In this document: positions 7,466-15,783 of the stretch, piece after piece
How the letters are laid out: each line of letters starts with the position of its first letter
Numbering within the stretch: the first letter of the stretch is position 1
Source of the DNA: Stigonema ocellatum SAG 48.90 = DSM 106950
GTDB lineage: Bacteria; Cyanobacteriota; Cyanobacteriia; Cyanobacteriales; Nostocaceae
Length of the DNA stretch: 64,000 nt
NCBI GenBank assembly: GCA_016903675.1
Contig: JADQBA010000004.1
Location: 62,001-126,000 of the forward strand
Reading direction: 5' to 3'
Notes under the pieces: generated by a model
What the model was told of the DNA's origin: nothing
Database searches by the model: none
Seen by the model: the letters and a program-made list of their open reading frames with translations, nothing else
Program-made: the position numbers and the translations under genes

Positions 7466-7576
7466 CATCTTGCACGCCCAGAAGTGGGAGGGTAGGGTGG
7501 GCACTGCCCACCTTACGATATCATAAGGCTTCTGTTGCTCTGATTTTCGCAACAAGACGATGGTGCAAGATATGAG
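7462..7576. repeat. MITE-like element, TIR CTGAYATCTTGCAC
   Basis: Ends CTGACATCTTGCAC and GTGCAAGATATGAG are inverted. The core has a GGTAGGGTGGGCACTGCCCACC palindrome (two pieces of the arm are also seen near 10511 and 10920). It bounds the porin fragment on one side and the Gly/Ala-rich ORF on the other. A relative lies at 26079-26290. Confidence 0.6.
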
Positions 7577-7635
7577 CTTCAGCTTACATAATTACTCAAG
7601 GTGTCACATCTGCTGCTGGTGCTGGGGCTGGATCT

Positions 7636-7950
7636 TTGGCTGGTTATGCTGGGATTGCATCAGCCGTTTCACACTTGGGTAATGGTAGTCTAACAAGTGC
7701 GATCGCTGGAATGATGGGTAGTAATGTTGCTGGTGCCGCTGCAACTGCAGTTGTGACATCAGCCGTTGGGGGTCCACTGGTTATGGGTGGACTTCTTGTA
7801 GGTGGTACAAGTGTTGCAGCTTTCGGCACTTTTGAAGTGGGTAAGTTGGCTGTTAAACAGTTAGGACACTTCGCTGAAAATTATTGTTCAACGGGTCATG
7901 TTCAGGATCTCCCGACTCCGACTCCAGTAGAGCAAGCTAGGGAGGAATAG
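7636..7950 (+). CDS. Gly/Ala-rich hydrophobic protein, probably 5'-truncated
   Basis: 104 residues from a TTG; the frame is open back to a TGA near 7572 but offers no ATG, and its start abuts a MITE. The protein is two long glycine-rich hydrophobic stretches (glycine-zipper style, e.g. SAVGGPLVMGGLLVGGTSV) and a polar tail. I do not recognise it. It could be a membrane-active peptide or an inner-membrane protein that lost its N-terminus. Confidence 0.45.
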   Translation: MAGYAGIASAVSHLGNGSLTSAIAGMMGSNVAGAAATAVVTSAVGGPLVMGGLLVGGTSVAAFGTFEVGKLAVKQLGHFAENYCSTGHVQDLPTPTPVEQAREE

Positions 7951-8315
7951 GCACTCTGGATCTGCTGATTTTCCTATGCTTTCATCAAAGCACGAACCAA
8001 TGTAAGGATTATCACTCATCTTTTTTATCCTTCAATCTCAACTTTGGAAAAATGACCATTTTTTGAATTCAAAATTCGGCGTTGCTGAATTGAAGTATGA
8101 AATGAAAAAATGGCGTACTTTAAAACTCTTTCTTTTTGCGCCTTTGCGCCTTTGCGTGAGGTAAATTCATACCGTGATTCAGCAACGCCCAAAATTTAAG
8201 TAGACAAACCTGTCCCTTAGGAAAAGGTATTGTCAAAGAAACCCGGTTTCTCAAAGAAACCGGGTTTCTCAGCGATCATTTACCCCTCAAAGTTGGTGTG
8301 GCCGACTACTAATTA
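7951..8315. other. Gene-free stretch with repeats downstream of pgk
   Basis: It holds an element at about 8072-8191 with inverted ends GGCGTTGCTGAATT / ATTCAGCAACGCC (a relative at about 10062-10195), and a double GAAACCCGGTTTC palindrome at 8236-8270 that could end pgk transcription. No ORF seen. Confidence 0.6.
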
Positions 8316-9518
8316 CTAATCATCATCTAACGCGGCGATACCGGGCAATACCTTGCCTTCGAGTAACTCCAAGCTAGCGCCACCACCAGTGGAGATGTGG
8401 CTCATTTGCTCAGCTAAACCGACCTTTTCCACAGCCGCCACAGAGTCGCCACCACCGATGATGGTAGTAGCACCTTGTTTGCTAAGGTCGGCTAAGGTGT
8501 GGGCGATCGCTTCGGTACCTACGGCAAACTTATCAAACTCAAACACACCCATTGGACCGTTCCAAATCACCGTCTTGCAGTCAGCAAGGGCTTGTTGGAA
8601 AGTTTTCACGGAGTCAGGACCAATATCCAACCCCATCCAACCATCAGGTATATTCTCAATGCTGACGGTTTGTGAATTGGCATCAGGGGCAAATTTATCT
8701 GCCACGACTACATCTGTAGGTAGCAGTAAATCTACACCGCGTTCTTTTGCCTTTGCTTCCAAAGACTTCGCCAATTCTATCTTGTCATCTTCCACCAACG
8801 ACTTGCCGACATTTAAACCACGGGCTTTGTAGAAGGTGAAAATCATCCCACCACCTAGCAGTAGCTTGTCGCACTTTTCCAGTAGGGTTTCAATCACACC
8901 AATTTTACTGGAAACTTTAGAACCGCCAATGATTGCTGCCAAGGGACGTTGGGGATTTTCGATGGCGCTTTGCAGGTACTGCAATTCTTTTTCAATCAAA
9001 TATCCAGCCACAGAGGGGCTAAGATAGTGAGTTACTCCTTCGGTAGAAGCATGAGCGCGGTGTGCAGTACCAAACGCGTCATTAACATATAAATCGGCAT
9101 TTTCTGCTAATTTTTTAGCGAATTCTTTGTCGTTTTGCTCCTCTTCTTTGTAAAAGCGGACATTTTCCAATAACAGCACTTGTCCATTTTGTAAAGCCCC
9201 CACCCCAGCGGCAACTTCATCGCCGATGGAGTCGTCGGTCTTGATGACTTCTTCCCCCAATAACTCTGAAAGGCGCTTGGCAACCGGAGTTAGGCGGAGT
9301 TTGTCATCCACTCCCTTGGGACGTCCAAAATGGCTAACGAGAATAACCTTAGCTCCCTTCTGCTTCAAATCCTGGATGGTTGGTAAAGCAGCGCGGATGC
9401 GAGTATCATCTGTAATGTTGCCAGCATCATCTACTGGCACGTTAAAATCAACCCTTACAAGGGCGCGTTTACCAGATAACTCTGTCGCAGATAAATTTGC
9501 TAAAGTTTTTTTTGGCAC
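8316..9518 (-). CDS. pgk: Phosphoglycerate kinase
   Basis: 400 residues, the normal length. It converts 1,3-bisphosphoglycerate and ADP to 3-phosphoglycerate and ATP in glycolysis, and runs in reverse in the Calvin cycle. The family's signatures are present: [20 protein letters not shown] near the N-terminus, [27 protein letters not shown] and [11 protein letters not shown] with [14 protein letters not shown] at the C-terminus. The ATG at 9518 follows a GGAGG box. It stands alone, with a divergent Usp gene 80 bp upstream. Confidence 0.98.
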   Translation of the reverse strand: MPKKTLANLSATELSGKRALVRVDFNVPVDDAGNITDDTRIRAALPTIQDLKQKGAKVILVSHFGRPKGVDDKLRLTPVAKRLSELLGEEVIKTDDSIGDEVAAGVGALQNGQVLLLENVRFYKEEEQNDKEFAKKLAENADLYVNDAFGTAHRAHASTEGVTHYLSPSVAGYLIEKELQYLQSAIENPQRPLAAIIGGSKVSSKIGVIETLLEKCDKLLLGGGMIFTFYKARGLNVGKSLVEDDKIELAKSLEAKAKERGVDLLLPTDVVVADKFAPDANSQTVSIENIPDGWMGLDIGPDSVKTFQQALADCKTVIWNGPMGVFEFDKFAVGTEAIAHTLADLSKQGATTIIGGGDSVAAVEKVGLAEQMSHISTGGGASLELLEGKVLPGIAALDDD

Positions 9519-9598
9519 AGCACAAACCTCCTGATTGCCTTTTTGTTATGTTTTTTAAGTAGACCCATCCAGATTTTACCGGAGTCGGGGGTGTCTAG

Positions 9599-10015
9599 GT
9601 GAAACCAATGTTCAAGACAGTTCTATTTCCAATTGATCACAGCCGAGAAGCACGAGAAGCCGTTGAAGTGGTTGCCAATATTGTGCAAACCTACTACAGC
9701 CGCTTAGTACTGCTGAGTGTGGTGGAGGAACCCACCACAGATTCGCCAAAGCAAGAGGTGATGTCCTCACCACAGACAGTTGCCCAACTTCTAGAAAATG
9801 CCAAATCTCTGTTCGCTGGGCAAGGAATTTCAGCCGAAACCATTGAACGGCAAGGCAACCCTGCTTTCACCATCTGCGATGTTGCAGATGAAATCGGTGC
9901 CAATTTAATCATCATGGGTTGTCGAGGATTAGGCTTGACTGAGGAGGGGACACATGATAGTGTTACCAACCGCGTCATTAACCTTTCCCCTTGCCCAGTG
10001 TTGATTGTGCCATGA
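9599..10015 (+). CDS. Universal stress protein (UspA family)
   Basis: 138 residues from a GTG; the ATG at 9608 (MFKTVLFPIDHS) is the more usual start. Single Usp domain: Asp in the first strand (LFPIDHSREA), the nucleotide-site loop GCRGLG, and C-terminal VTNRVINLSPCPVLIV. The consensus G-2x-G-9x-G(S/T) motif has Asp instead of the last Gly (HDSVTN), so ATP binding may be weak. Divergent from pgk. Confidence 0.9.
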   Translation: MKPMFKTVLFPIDHSREAREAVEVVANIVQTYYSRLVLLSVVEEPTTDSPKQEVMSSPQTVAQLLENAKSLFAGQGISAETIERQGNPAFTICDVADEIGANLIIMGCRGLGLTEEGTHDSVTNRVINLSPCPVLIVP

Positions 10016-10472
10016 GGAGTTAGGAGGGAGGAGTTAGGAGGGAGGAGTTAGGAGTTAAAAGGGCGTTACTGAATCAAGATATGAATTGTGAAAATCACGA
10101 TTTTGTAGAGACGCGATAACCCTTGTCTCTACAAGGGTTATTAAAAATTACAAATCTGTAACTAAACGTAATTCATTACTAAATTCAGCAACGCCAACTT
10201 ATTTAACAATTTTTGCTGATTCAGCAGTATGAAAGTCATCTAAATAGGTCGGTACAAATAAATAAAGGTTTGTAGTTGCGCAAAGAGCGCCCTAGATATG
10301 AGCGCTGGCTCGAATTTTAGCAGCGTGGCTTACGTTTAATCTCGCAATTTTGTAGTCTTTGTGTGAGGTGAGAGATTAGACGCTATTGCTCATCGGGTGT
10401 GAGTGAGTCTGCTAGTTTCATGCTCTCAATTAATTCTTTTGACATTTGGTTTTATGAGCTATGTTTTGGCAA

Positions 10473-10602
10473 TATAGGAATCCTATTTGATTTTTGAAAT
10501 ATACGTAGTAGGGTGGGCACTGCCCACCAGAACCAGGTTTTGGTGGGCAGTAACCACCCTACACTACTTAAAATTTTTCATGAATGATTTAGGATTCCTC
10601 TA
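10473..10602. repeat. Palindromic element, left arm of a large inverted pair
   Basis: Contains TAGGGTGGGCACTGCCCACC and ends AAATGATTTAGGATTCC-like. The reverse complement of most of it recurs at 10879-11005, so the two form long inverted arms about 280 bp apart. Confidence 0.65.
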
Positions 10603-10781
10603 GATGGCGGTGGAAGCAATAGGTACACTATCGCCAAGTAATGCCCTACTAGTCCACCAAGGAAACTTTGCCAGGTTCAAGAAACCCGGTTTCGAGAAAG
10701 TTACCGGGTTTCTAAAGAATCACCTAACCCCGCTTTCGTTGGTTTGGCGAACCACTAGTAGTCTGGCAAGTCAACTTTAAT

Positions 10782-10844
10782 GAGTTTGTAGTAGTCCTGG
10801 GTACTCAAAAATAAGAGGACTCAGGACTACTACGAACAAATCAT
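10782..10844. repeat. REP-like palindrome GTAGTAGTCCTGRGT
   Basis: Arms GTAGTAGTCCTG and CAGGACTACTACGAAC around ACTCAAAAATAAGAGGACT. It belongs to the same family as 51707-51758. Confidence 0.7.
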
Positions 10845-10878
10845 CACAAACCAAGCTTTCGTTTGGTAGCCAGACTAC

Positions 10879-11005
10879 TATAGCAATCCTAAATGATTCA
10901 TGAAAAATTTTAAGTAGTGTAGGGTGGGCACTGCCCACCACAACCCAGATATGTAGGGCATAGCCCCACCTACGTATATTTCACAAATCAAATATTATTT
11001 TTATA
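10879..11005. repeat. Palindromic element, right arm of the inverted pair
   Basis: Begins ATAGCAATCCTAAATGATTC, the terminal motif of the ATAGCAATCC MITE family, then GTAGGGTGGGCACTGCCCACC. The right end has decayed into AT-rich sequence before the DUF5615 gene. Confidence 0.65.
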
Positions 11006-11023
11006 GATATTATCCATCAACTT

Positions 11024-11359
11024 TCAGAGAAACTCTACATTTCCAATCATATCTTTTGCTGTGAACACTTCGTAAATTAGAATCAAACGCTCAATAATTT
11101 CGCCAAGGGAACGAGTCCCCTTCTTACAATAAGTAATCCCAGGATGATTATTATTAACACTTGCAATCACTAAGAAATCTGCATCTTGGGTAAAAATAAC
11201 TCGCTGCGTTTGCTGAATAAACTTTAACTGAGCCTCATCAGTCTCACCACGCAGATCTACTTCATTTGTTGTAGTGACATCAATTCCGTAACGGCGTAAG
11301 CTAAGTGCAATGGCGGGATCAACATTTTCATCCAAGTGGAAGCGGATGCGCTCACTCAT
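11024..11359 (-). CDS. DUF5615 PIN-like protein (putative toxin)
   Basis: 111 residues. The N-terminal RFHLDENVDPAIALSLRRYG and central TQDADFLVIAS match the DUF5615 (Mut7-C/PIN-like) family, with the acidic residues Asp9/Glu10 and the Asp pair of a PIN-type nuclease site. It overlaps the DUF433 gene upstream by 8 bp, the usual arrangement of DUF433-DUF5615 toxin-antitoxin modules. Nuclease toxicity is known for relatives by analogy; here it is inferred. Confidence 0.85.
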   Translation of the reverse strand: MSERIRFHLDENVDPAIALSLRRYGIDVTTTNEVDLRGETDEAQLKFIQQTQRVIFTQDADFLVIASVNNNHPGITYCKKGTRSLGEIIERLILIYEVFTAKDMIGNVEFL

Positions 11360-11681
11360 TCCGCAATAACCTGAGCTTTTGTTGGAGTTGTGACGGATGA
11401 TTGTGCTTTAATGCTTCAACAAATTCATCTTCTTCTGTCATTCGACGGTCAATCTCGTCTCGGTGGTCAAAGTAGTAAGCCATGGCTGCATATACCGATG
11501 CCAAACCGAGGTCATACTTAAGCGCAATTTCCATAAGGGAATACCCCATTTTCAGGTGCATTACTGCTACATCTTCTACAGCAATTCTTGTGCCTACGAT
11601 GCGAGGCTTGCCACCACGGATATTATAGGATATTTCAATATGCTCCGTACTTACTGCCTGCATAATTTTATAATGAGTCAA
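11352..11681 (-). CDS. DUF433 protein (putative antitoxin)
   Basis: 109 residues. The DUF433 core is clear: GGKPRIVGTRIAVEDVAVMH, then MGYSLMEIALKYDLGLASVY as the helix-turn-helix region and the acidic tail MTEEDEF. DUF433 proteins pair with DUF5615 toxins as the DNA-binding antitoxin and probably autoregulate. The start is ATG 11681, with another ATG at 11663 six codons in. Confidence 0.87.
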   Translation of the reverse strand: MTHYKIMQAVSTEHIEISYNIRGGKPRIVGTRIAVEDVAVMHLKMGYSLMEIALKYDLGLASVYAAMAYYFDHRDEIDRRMTEEDEFVEALKHNHPSQLQQKLRLLRNE

Positions 11682-12436
11682 ATTGATGTTTCAAGCCTAG
11701 CATAAGCCAACATTTTGCAGACACAGAAAAGAATCGAATCCGGTAGATGGAAACCCATACTCTAAAGCTATTGACATTTGGAAAAGACGTGCCACTTTTC
11801 ACTTTTACTCACTTTCAAGCATGACTTCATCATTTTCTCTTATTGCTTGTTCAATTTCGTCTGGGTATGCATCGGCATAAGCCCAAGCATTCACTAAGTC
11901 GGCATTTTAGTTGGAGTAAACGCACTACCCTTCGGGTACACCGCTTCTCTTCTCAATCGCGGAGACGCTGCGCGAACGAGACGCTTCCCGAACGCGTCTA
12001 CGTTTTTGTTGCCGCGATTTTGCTCTAGCCACGTATTTTTTCCTGCATTGAAATGCATTTTTAAGCGATCGCGCTTCACACTAGTGACTGTGCGTTCGCT
12101 TATTTTCAGACCCAAAGGGCAATTAAAGCCTTAATATAAAAGGAAAAAGGGGATTTTTACGTGAACCGTTCTTTTTAAGTAAAATTTGTGACAATCATAG
12201 AAGGCTTCCAGAGGCGACAATTGGGCACAGGCATAGGATAAATCATAAAATGACCAAAAGCGGGAGTGGGAATAAAAATGCCTGAATCCATTGCAACGAC
12301 TGGATTACAAGCCCTGTAAGGCTTAATTAAATTTTGCGGTTAAAAATGAGCGAACGTACAGTAGTGAGTCAGTAGTCGAGTTAGAGGTGTTTCTATCAGA
12401 GTTGAATGGACGCTGTTCAGGATTGGTCGCAGCGGC
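11682..12436. other. Gene-free stretch upstream of the McrC fragment
   Basis: No credible gene. 11928-12000 holds the common cyanobacterial repeat with GGAGACGCTGCGCGAAC and CGAACGCGTCTACG. 12340-12436 may contain the decayed 5' portion of the McrC gene in a different frame, but I see no clear homology. Confidence 0.5.
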
Positions 12437-13051
12437 TTGTGTTTAGAACGAGTATCACAAACCGTAAGAAAAGCTTATCACGCTCTACAAGGATTGGTAA
12501 CCTCGCAACCTTGTAGTCCACAAGATTGTGTTGAGCAACAGTACAATCGACTCAATGAAGATTATCGACTATTACACCATCTCTGCCGATTCTTTTTAGA
12601 CAACACTGCACCAAGTCATGAAAGGGGCGATCGCACAACGCTACCTTTTCTAGTTAATATGGATCGTCTGTATGAACTTTTCGTCGCAGAATGGCTTAAG
12701 GCACATTTACCAGCAAACTTAATTATCAAGTCTCAAGAGAGAGTCAACATAGGAAAAAACCTCTACTTTAAAACCGACTTAGTACTGTACGACAGTTCAA
12801 CTCTCACACCTTGCTACATCCTCGATACCAAATACAAAGCCCCTGTTAGCCCATCACCTCAAGATGTAGCCCAAGTAGTAGCCTACGCTGTGTCCAAAAA
12901 TTGCCAAGAAGTAATCCTAGTGTATCCAACTTCATTAACCCATTCCCTAGATGAACTCATTGGACACATCCGAGTCCGCAGCCTCTCCTTTTCCCTACAT
13001 GATAACCTTGAACACGCAGGTCAAACCTTCTTAAAAAACCTCCTCTCCTAA
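12437..13051 (+). pseudogene. McrC-type restriction subunit, 5'-truncated
   Basis: 204 residues from a TTG with no ribosome site. This is the C-terminal half of a McrBC-system McrC protein: VNMDRLYELFVAEWLKAHLP, then the PD-(D/E)xK nuclease motif as FKTDLVLYD...CYILDTKYK. Full McrC proteins are about twice as long and are encoded after the McrB GTPase, which is absent here. Without McrB and its own N-terminus the system should be dead; it marks a lost restriction locus beside two toxin-antitoxin pairs. Confidence 0.75.
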
Positions 13052-13413
13052 TCTTTCTTGGCGCATAACTAGCAACTTGGGTTATTATAGAGCAAGGCTT
13101 GTGCCTGTTTGAAATGGGTGGTTTATTTACGCCGCGCTGTACTAGGGTTTGAAAACGTAAGTAAGTCGGCGTTCAAAAATCAACCAATGTAACGAAATGT
13201 AAAATCATCAAAGAGCCTATGAATACATGATTCTAAGGTTTTTACAAAACTCAACATACATTGGTTTTATCGTGCGGAAAGCGATCGCCTGCTTTCAACA
13301 TCAGTTCGTCCATGATCACCAATCTTGTCGGTTGGGTTGAGGCACGTAGCAAGCTTTGCGCAGGGTAACCCCAAACCTCCGCAATCCTCAAACTTTTGCC
13401 TTAAAATGTAAAT
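13052..13413. other. Gene-free stretch between McrC fragment and brnT
   Basis: No ORF. 13107-13150 is an inverted relative of the sequence at 51783-51833 (CCACCCATTT with GTAAATAA). A piece at about 13275 shares a 20-odd bp run with the FGGY kinase gene (AAAGCGATCGCCTGCTTTC), largely a HIP1 site. Confidence 0.4.
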
Positions 13414-13698
13414 ATGAATCGATTAATTTTTGAGTGGGATAACGAGAAGAATCGAATAAATCAAAAAAAGCACAGTATCTCATTTGAAGAAGCAGAATCT
13501 GTTTTCTATGATGATAACGCCATACAGTTTTGGGATGAAGATCATTCCGAAGCCGAAGACCGATTTTTATTGCTTGGCAGAAGCTATAAAATGCGAATAT
13601 TACTCATCGTTCATTGTTACCGAGAACAAGAATCGGTAATTAGAATCATTTCAGCCAGAAAAGCTACTAAAAACGAAAGTAAACATTATCGAGGATAA
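13414..13698 (+). CDS. brnT: BrnT-family toxin
   Basis: 94 residues with the BrnT signature FEWDNEKNRINQKKHSISFE, AESVFYDD and the C-terminal IRIISARKATKNESKHY. BrnT toxins are small RelE-fold ribonucleases that inhibit translation. The antitoxin gene follows after 4 bp, the standard toxin-first order of brnTA. Confidence 0.9.
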   Translation: MNRLIFEWDNEKNRINQKKHSISFEEAESVFYDDNAIQFWDEDHSEAEDRFLLLGRSYKMRILLIVHCYREQESVIRIISARKATKNESKHYRG

Positions 13699-13702
13699 AA
13701 CC

Positions 13703-13912
13703 ATGAAACAAGAATATGACCTTGACAAAATGAAAAGCCGACCGAATCCCTTTGCAAAACAATTGAAGCAACAAGTAACTTTACCCTTGGCGATTGACGT
13801 AATTGAATATTTTGAGGCAATGGCTCAAGAAAAAGGAATGTCTTGCCAAGAATTAATCAATTTATACCTTCAAGATTGTGTAGCAAGCAAACGAGAACTA
13901 TCTTTTGAGTAG
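13703..13912 (+). CDS. brnA: BrnA/CopG-like antitoxin
   Basis: 69 residues: a basic, flexible N-terminus, then KQQVTLPLAIDVIEYFEAMA and KGMSCQELINLYLQDC, a ribbon-helix-helix. It follows brnT by 4 bp and should bind the toxin and repress the shared promoter upstream of 13414. Family named from context and the RHH pattern. Confidence 0.82.
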   Translation: MKQEYDLDKMKSRPNPFAKQLKQQVTLPLAIDVIEYFEAMAQEKGMSCQELINLYLQDCVASKRELSFE

Positions 13913-13945
13913 CGATCGCTTGATCTTATAGGGTGCGTTAACGAA

Positions 13946-14030
13946 GTTCCCCACTCCCCATTCCCCACTCCCCATTCCCCACTCCCCCTCTTCCCCCCAC
14001 TCCCCACTCCCCACTCCCTACTCCCCATTC
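13946..14030. repeat. Low-complexity CCCCACT/CCCCATT tandem repeat
   Basis: A dozen imperfect heptamers of CCCCAYT in the short space between brnA and the end of the FGGY kinase; the last units run into the kinase stop region. Similar C-rich strings occur at 39666-39710 and 63150-63330. Confidence 0.85.
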
Positions 14031-15268
14031 CTCGCCAACAACGCCGTCCCATAAGCAGCCTCTGTATTCTCTGACCGCACAACTCTCACCTGTAGTCTTC
14101 GCCCCCTAATCGCCGTCCAAGCAGGATTCTGTGCACCACCCCCAGCAGTATAAACACAACTCAATGGGTCTGCTCCCAACTCTTGTAACAAAGAATACCC
14201 TCGTGCTTCTATGCGAGCAATACTTTCCAACAACCCATGCAAAAATTCCACAGGATTCTCAGGGCGGGGTTCTAGTCGCGGTGGTAGATTCGGGTCATTA
14301 ATGGGAAAGCGATCGCCTGCTTTCAACAAAGGATAATAATCCAACTCGCTCTTCTTGTCCAAATCAATCTCACTGCTGAGGCTTTTCAACTCAGCGTCCG
14401 TAAAAAATTGCCGTAACACAGCACCCCCAGTATTGGAAGCACCCCCAACCAGCCATAACTCCCCCAAACGATGGCTATAAATCCCATACCTTGCATCCTC
14501 CACCCGCTTCCGACTCAACAGCTTCAGCACCAGGGTAGAACCAAGGGAAGTCACCGCTTCGCCTGGGGATTTAGCACCACTCGCTATAAAAGCGGCAATA
14601 CTATCAGTTGTACCAGTACACACCCAGCAATCACGACGGAATCCGAAATCATCAGCAATTTCACCACGTAATTCAGCAACAGGAGTACCAGGAGTCATTA
14701 CTTTTGGTAGATGAATTTTTATTTGCAGCTTCTCCAGCCACTCTGGGTATTTCAACTCTTCCACGTCATAACCCAGCTTTAAAGCATTGTGGTAGTCACT
14801 AATACCTAACTGTCCGTGGAGGAGAAACCCTAACCAGTCAGCTTGATGCATGAAATATCTAGCTTCAGCAAATGAGGGCAATTGCGACATCCACAGGAGT
14901 TTCGCGAGGCTAGAAGTTGCGCTTAATACCGTGTGATTCGGGGGTGCTATATTCCGCAGTTGCTCTACCATCACCGCTCCCCGTGCATCGTTGTATAATA
15001 GTGGTGCATCTACAGGGTTGCCATCACCATCGCACAGCAAGACTGTTGAAGAAGTGCCATTGATAGCGATCGCCCTAATTTCTAAGCGTAATTGTTGCGG
15101 AATCTGCTCAAGTATGGTAAACAAAGCCCTATGCCAGCAAGACGCCATGTCAGAGGTTTCTGACATTTCAAAAGAATAGCGCACCTCTGTCTGGATAAGA
15201 GCTTCTTCATCAATTACCATACCCCGAGCGCCAGACGTACCAAAATCGATCCCCAAATAAAAACCCAT
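14018..15268 (-). CDS. FGGY-family carbohydrate kinase (D-ribulose/xylulose kinase-like)
   Basis: 416 residues from the ATG at 15268 (MGFYLGIDFGTSGARG); the open frame upstream of it lacks a start context. FGGY fold: phosphate-1 motif IDFGTSG, YNDARG, the catalytic region CTGTTDSIAAFIASG, and the C-terminal adenosine motif TAGGGAQNPAW. Being about 80 residues shorter than typical xylulokinases fits the cyanobacterial/plant XK-1 group, for which D-ribulose is the reported substrate. Its end abuts a C-rich repeat, so the last residues (ARNGE) may be altered. Divergent from psaM. Confidence 0.88.
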   Translation of the reverse strand: MGFYLGIDFGTSGARGMVIDEEALIQTEVRYSFEMSETSDMASCWHRALFTILEQIPQQLRLEIRAIAINGTSSTVLLCDGDGNPVDAPLLYNDARGAVMVEQLRNIAPPNHTVLSATSSLAKLLWMSQLPSFAEARYFMHQADWLGFLLHGQLGISDYHNALKLGYDVEELKYPEWLEKLQIKIHLPKVMTPGTPVAELRGEIADDFGFRRDCWVCTGTTDSIAAFIASGAKSPGEAVTSLGSTLVLKLLSRKRVEDARYGIYSHRLGELWLVGGASNTGGAVLRQFFTDAELKSLSSEIDLDKKSELDYYPLLKAGDRFPINDPNLPPRLEPRPENPVEFLHGLLESIARIEARGYSLLQELGADPLSCVYTAGGGAQNPAWTAIRGRRLQVRVVRSENTEAAYGTALLARNGE

Positions 15269-15370
15269 CTTGCTTAAGTTCTGTAACAAGCTATTCCCCA
15301 ATCTTGCCAAAACAGTGAAAAGTAGTAAACGAACTGTTCAAAATCTGTTGAGATTCGGAGGTTTCCAACC

Positions 15371-15502
15371 ATGTCTATCTTAAATTCTCTGTACATCGCT
15401 CAAGTATCTTCTATCTCAGACTTTCAAGTGTACGCTGCTCTGGCTGTGGCTTTGATTCCAGGCGTTCTTGCTTGGCGCTTAGCAACAGAACTTTATAAAT
15501 AA
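15371..15502 (+). CDS. psaM: Photosystem I subunit XII (PsaM)
   Basis: 43 residues with GGAGGT eight bases before the ATG. A single membrane helix and the invariant end VALIPGVLAWRLATELYK identify PsaM, the small thylakoid subunit near the PSI trimer core. The N-terminus (MSILNSLYIAQVSSIS) is about a dozen residues longer than the usual 30-31-residue PsaM. It stands alone, 102 bp divergent from the sugar kinase. Confidence 0.93.
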   Translation: MSILNSLYIAQVSSISDFQVYAALAVALIPGVLAWRLATELYK

Positions 15503-15535
15503 GCCATCGGCTTAACCAAAGCAGGGGTGTAGGGG

Positions 15536-15600
15536 TTTGTAGTTGCGCTTCAGCGCAAAAAACCGCCATTGAACCGGCGCTGAAGCGCTACTACGAACTA
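15536..15600. repeat. REP-like palindrome GTAGTTGCGCTTCAGCGC
   Basis: Arms GTAGTTGCGCTTCAGCGC and GCGCTGAAGCGCTACTAC. The flank AAAGTTGACTTGCCAGAGTA then CTAGTAGTCTG (to about 15640) marks the outer end of the element. Family members: 53789-53917 and the cores of 708-833 and 1124-1236. Confidence 0.75.
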
Positions 15601-15783
15601 AGAAATTACCCATCAAAGTTGACTTGCCAGAGTACTAGTAGTCTGTCACAGGTTAGTCGAACAACTACAAGGAAGTATTTAGGTGGAAAGCAGCGCTGGA
15701 TGGACTTCTTTCACCTTAATATTGACTGACGATCAGTGTAGCTACTGAATTAAAGTTTTGTAAACGGTTGAGAATTGGTGCAG

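Larger units (their letters stand above)
10016..11023. other. Gene-free, repeat-filled kilobase
   Basis: No credible gene. From left to right: short GGAGTTAGGAG direct repeats (10014-10055), a GGCGTTACTGAAT element (10062-10195), a partial TAAATAGGTCGGTACA element (from 10241), two palindromic GTAGGGTGGGCACTGCCCACC elements in opposite orientation (10473-10602 and 10879-11005), and between them a GTAGTAGTCCTG palindrome with outer ends CTAGTAGTCTGGC and GCCAGACTAC. Confidence 0.7.

Noticed and set aside
8353..8832. 159-aa plus-strand ORF inside pgk
   Set aside because: Antisense shadow of a highly conserved gene with low-complexity Ser/Pro composition.
11725..11750. tRNA-like GAATCGAATCCGG
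   Set aside because: The T-arm-like string is not accompanied by D-arm, anticodon arm or acceptor pairing.
11843..12028. 61-aa ORF upstream of the McrC fragment
   Set aside because: Encoded by a common cyanobacterial repeat (GGAGACGCTGCGCGAAC type), with no ribosome site or recognisable protein.
12343..12365. Shared run GAGCGAACGTACAGTA with 31791
   Set aside because: A single 16-bp match without extended similarity either side; not enough to claim a repeat family.
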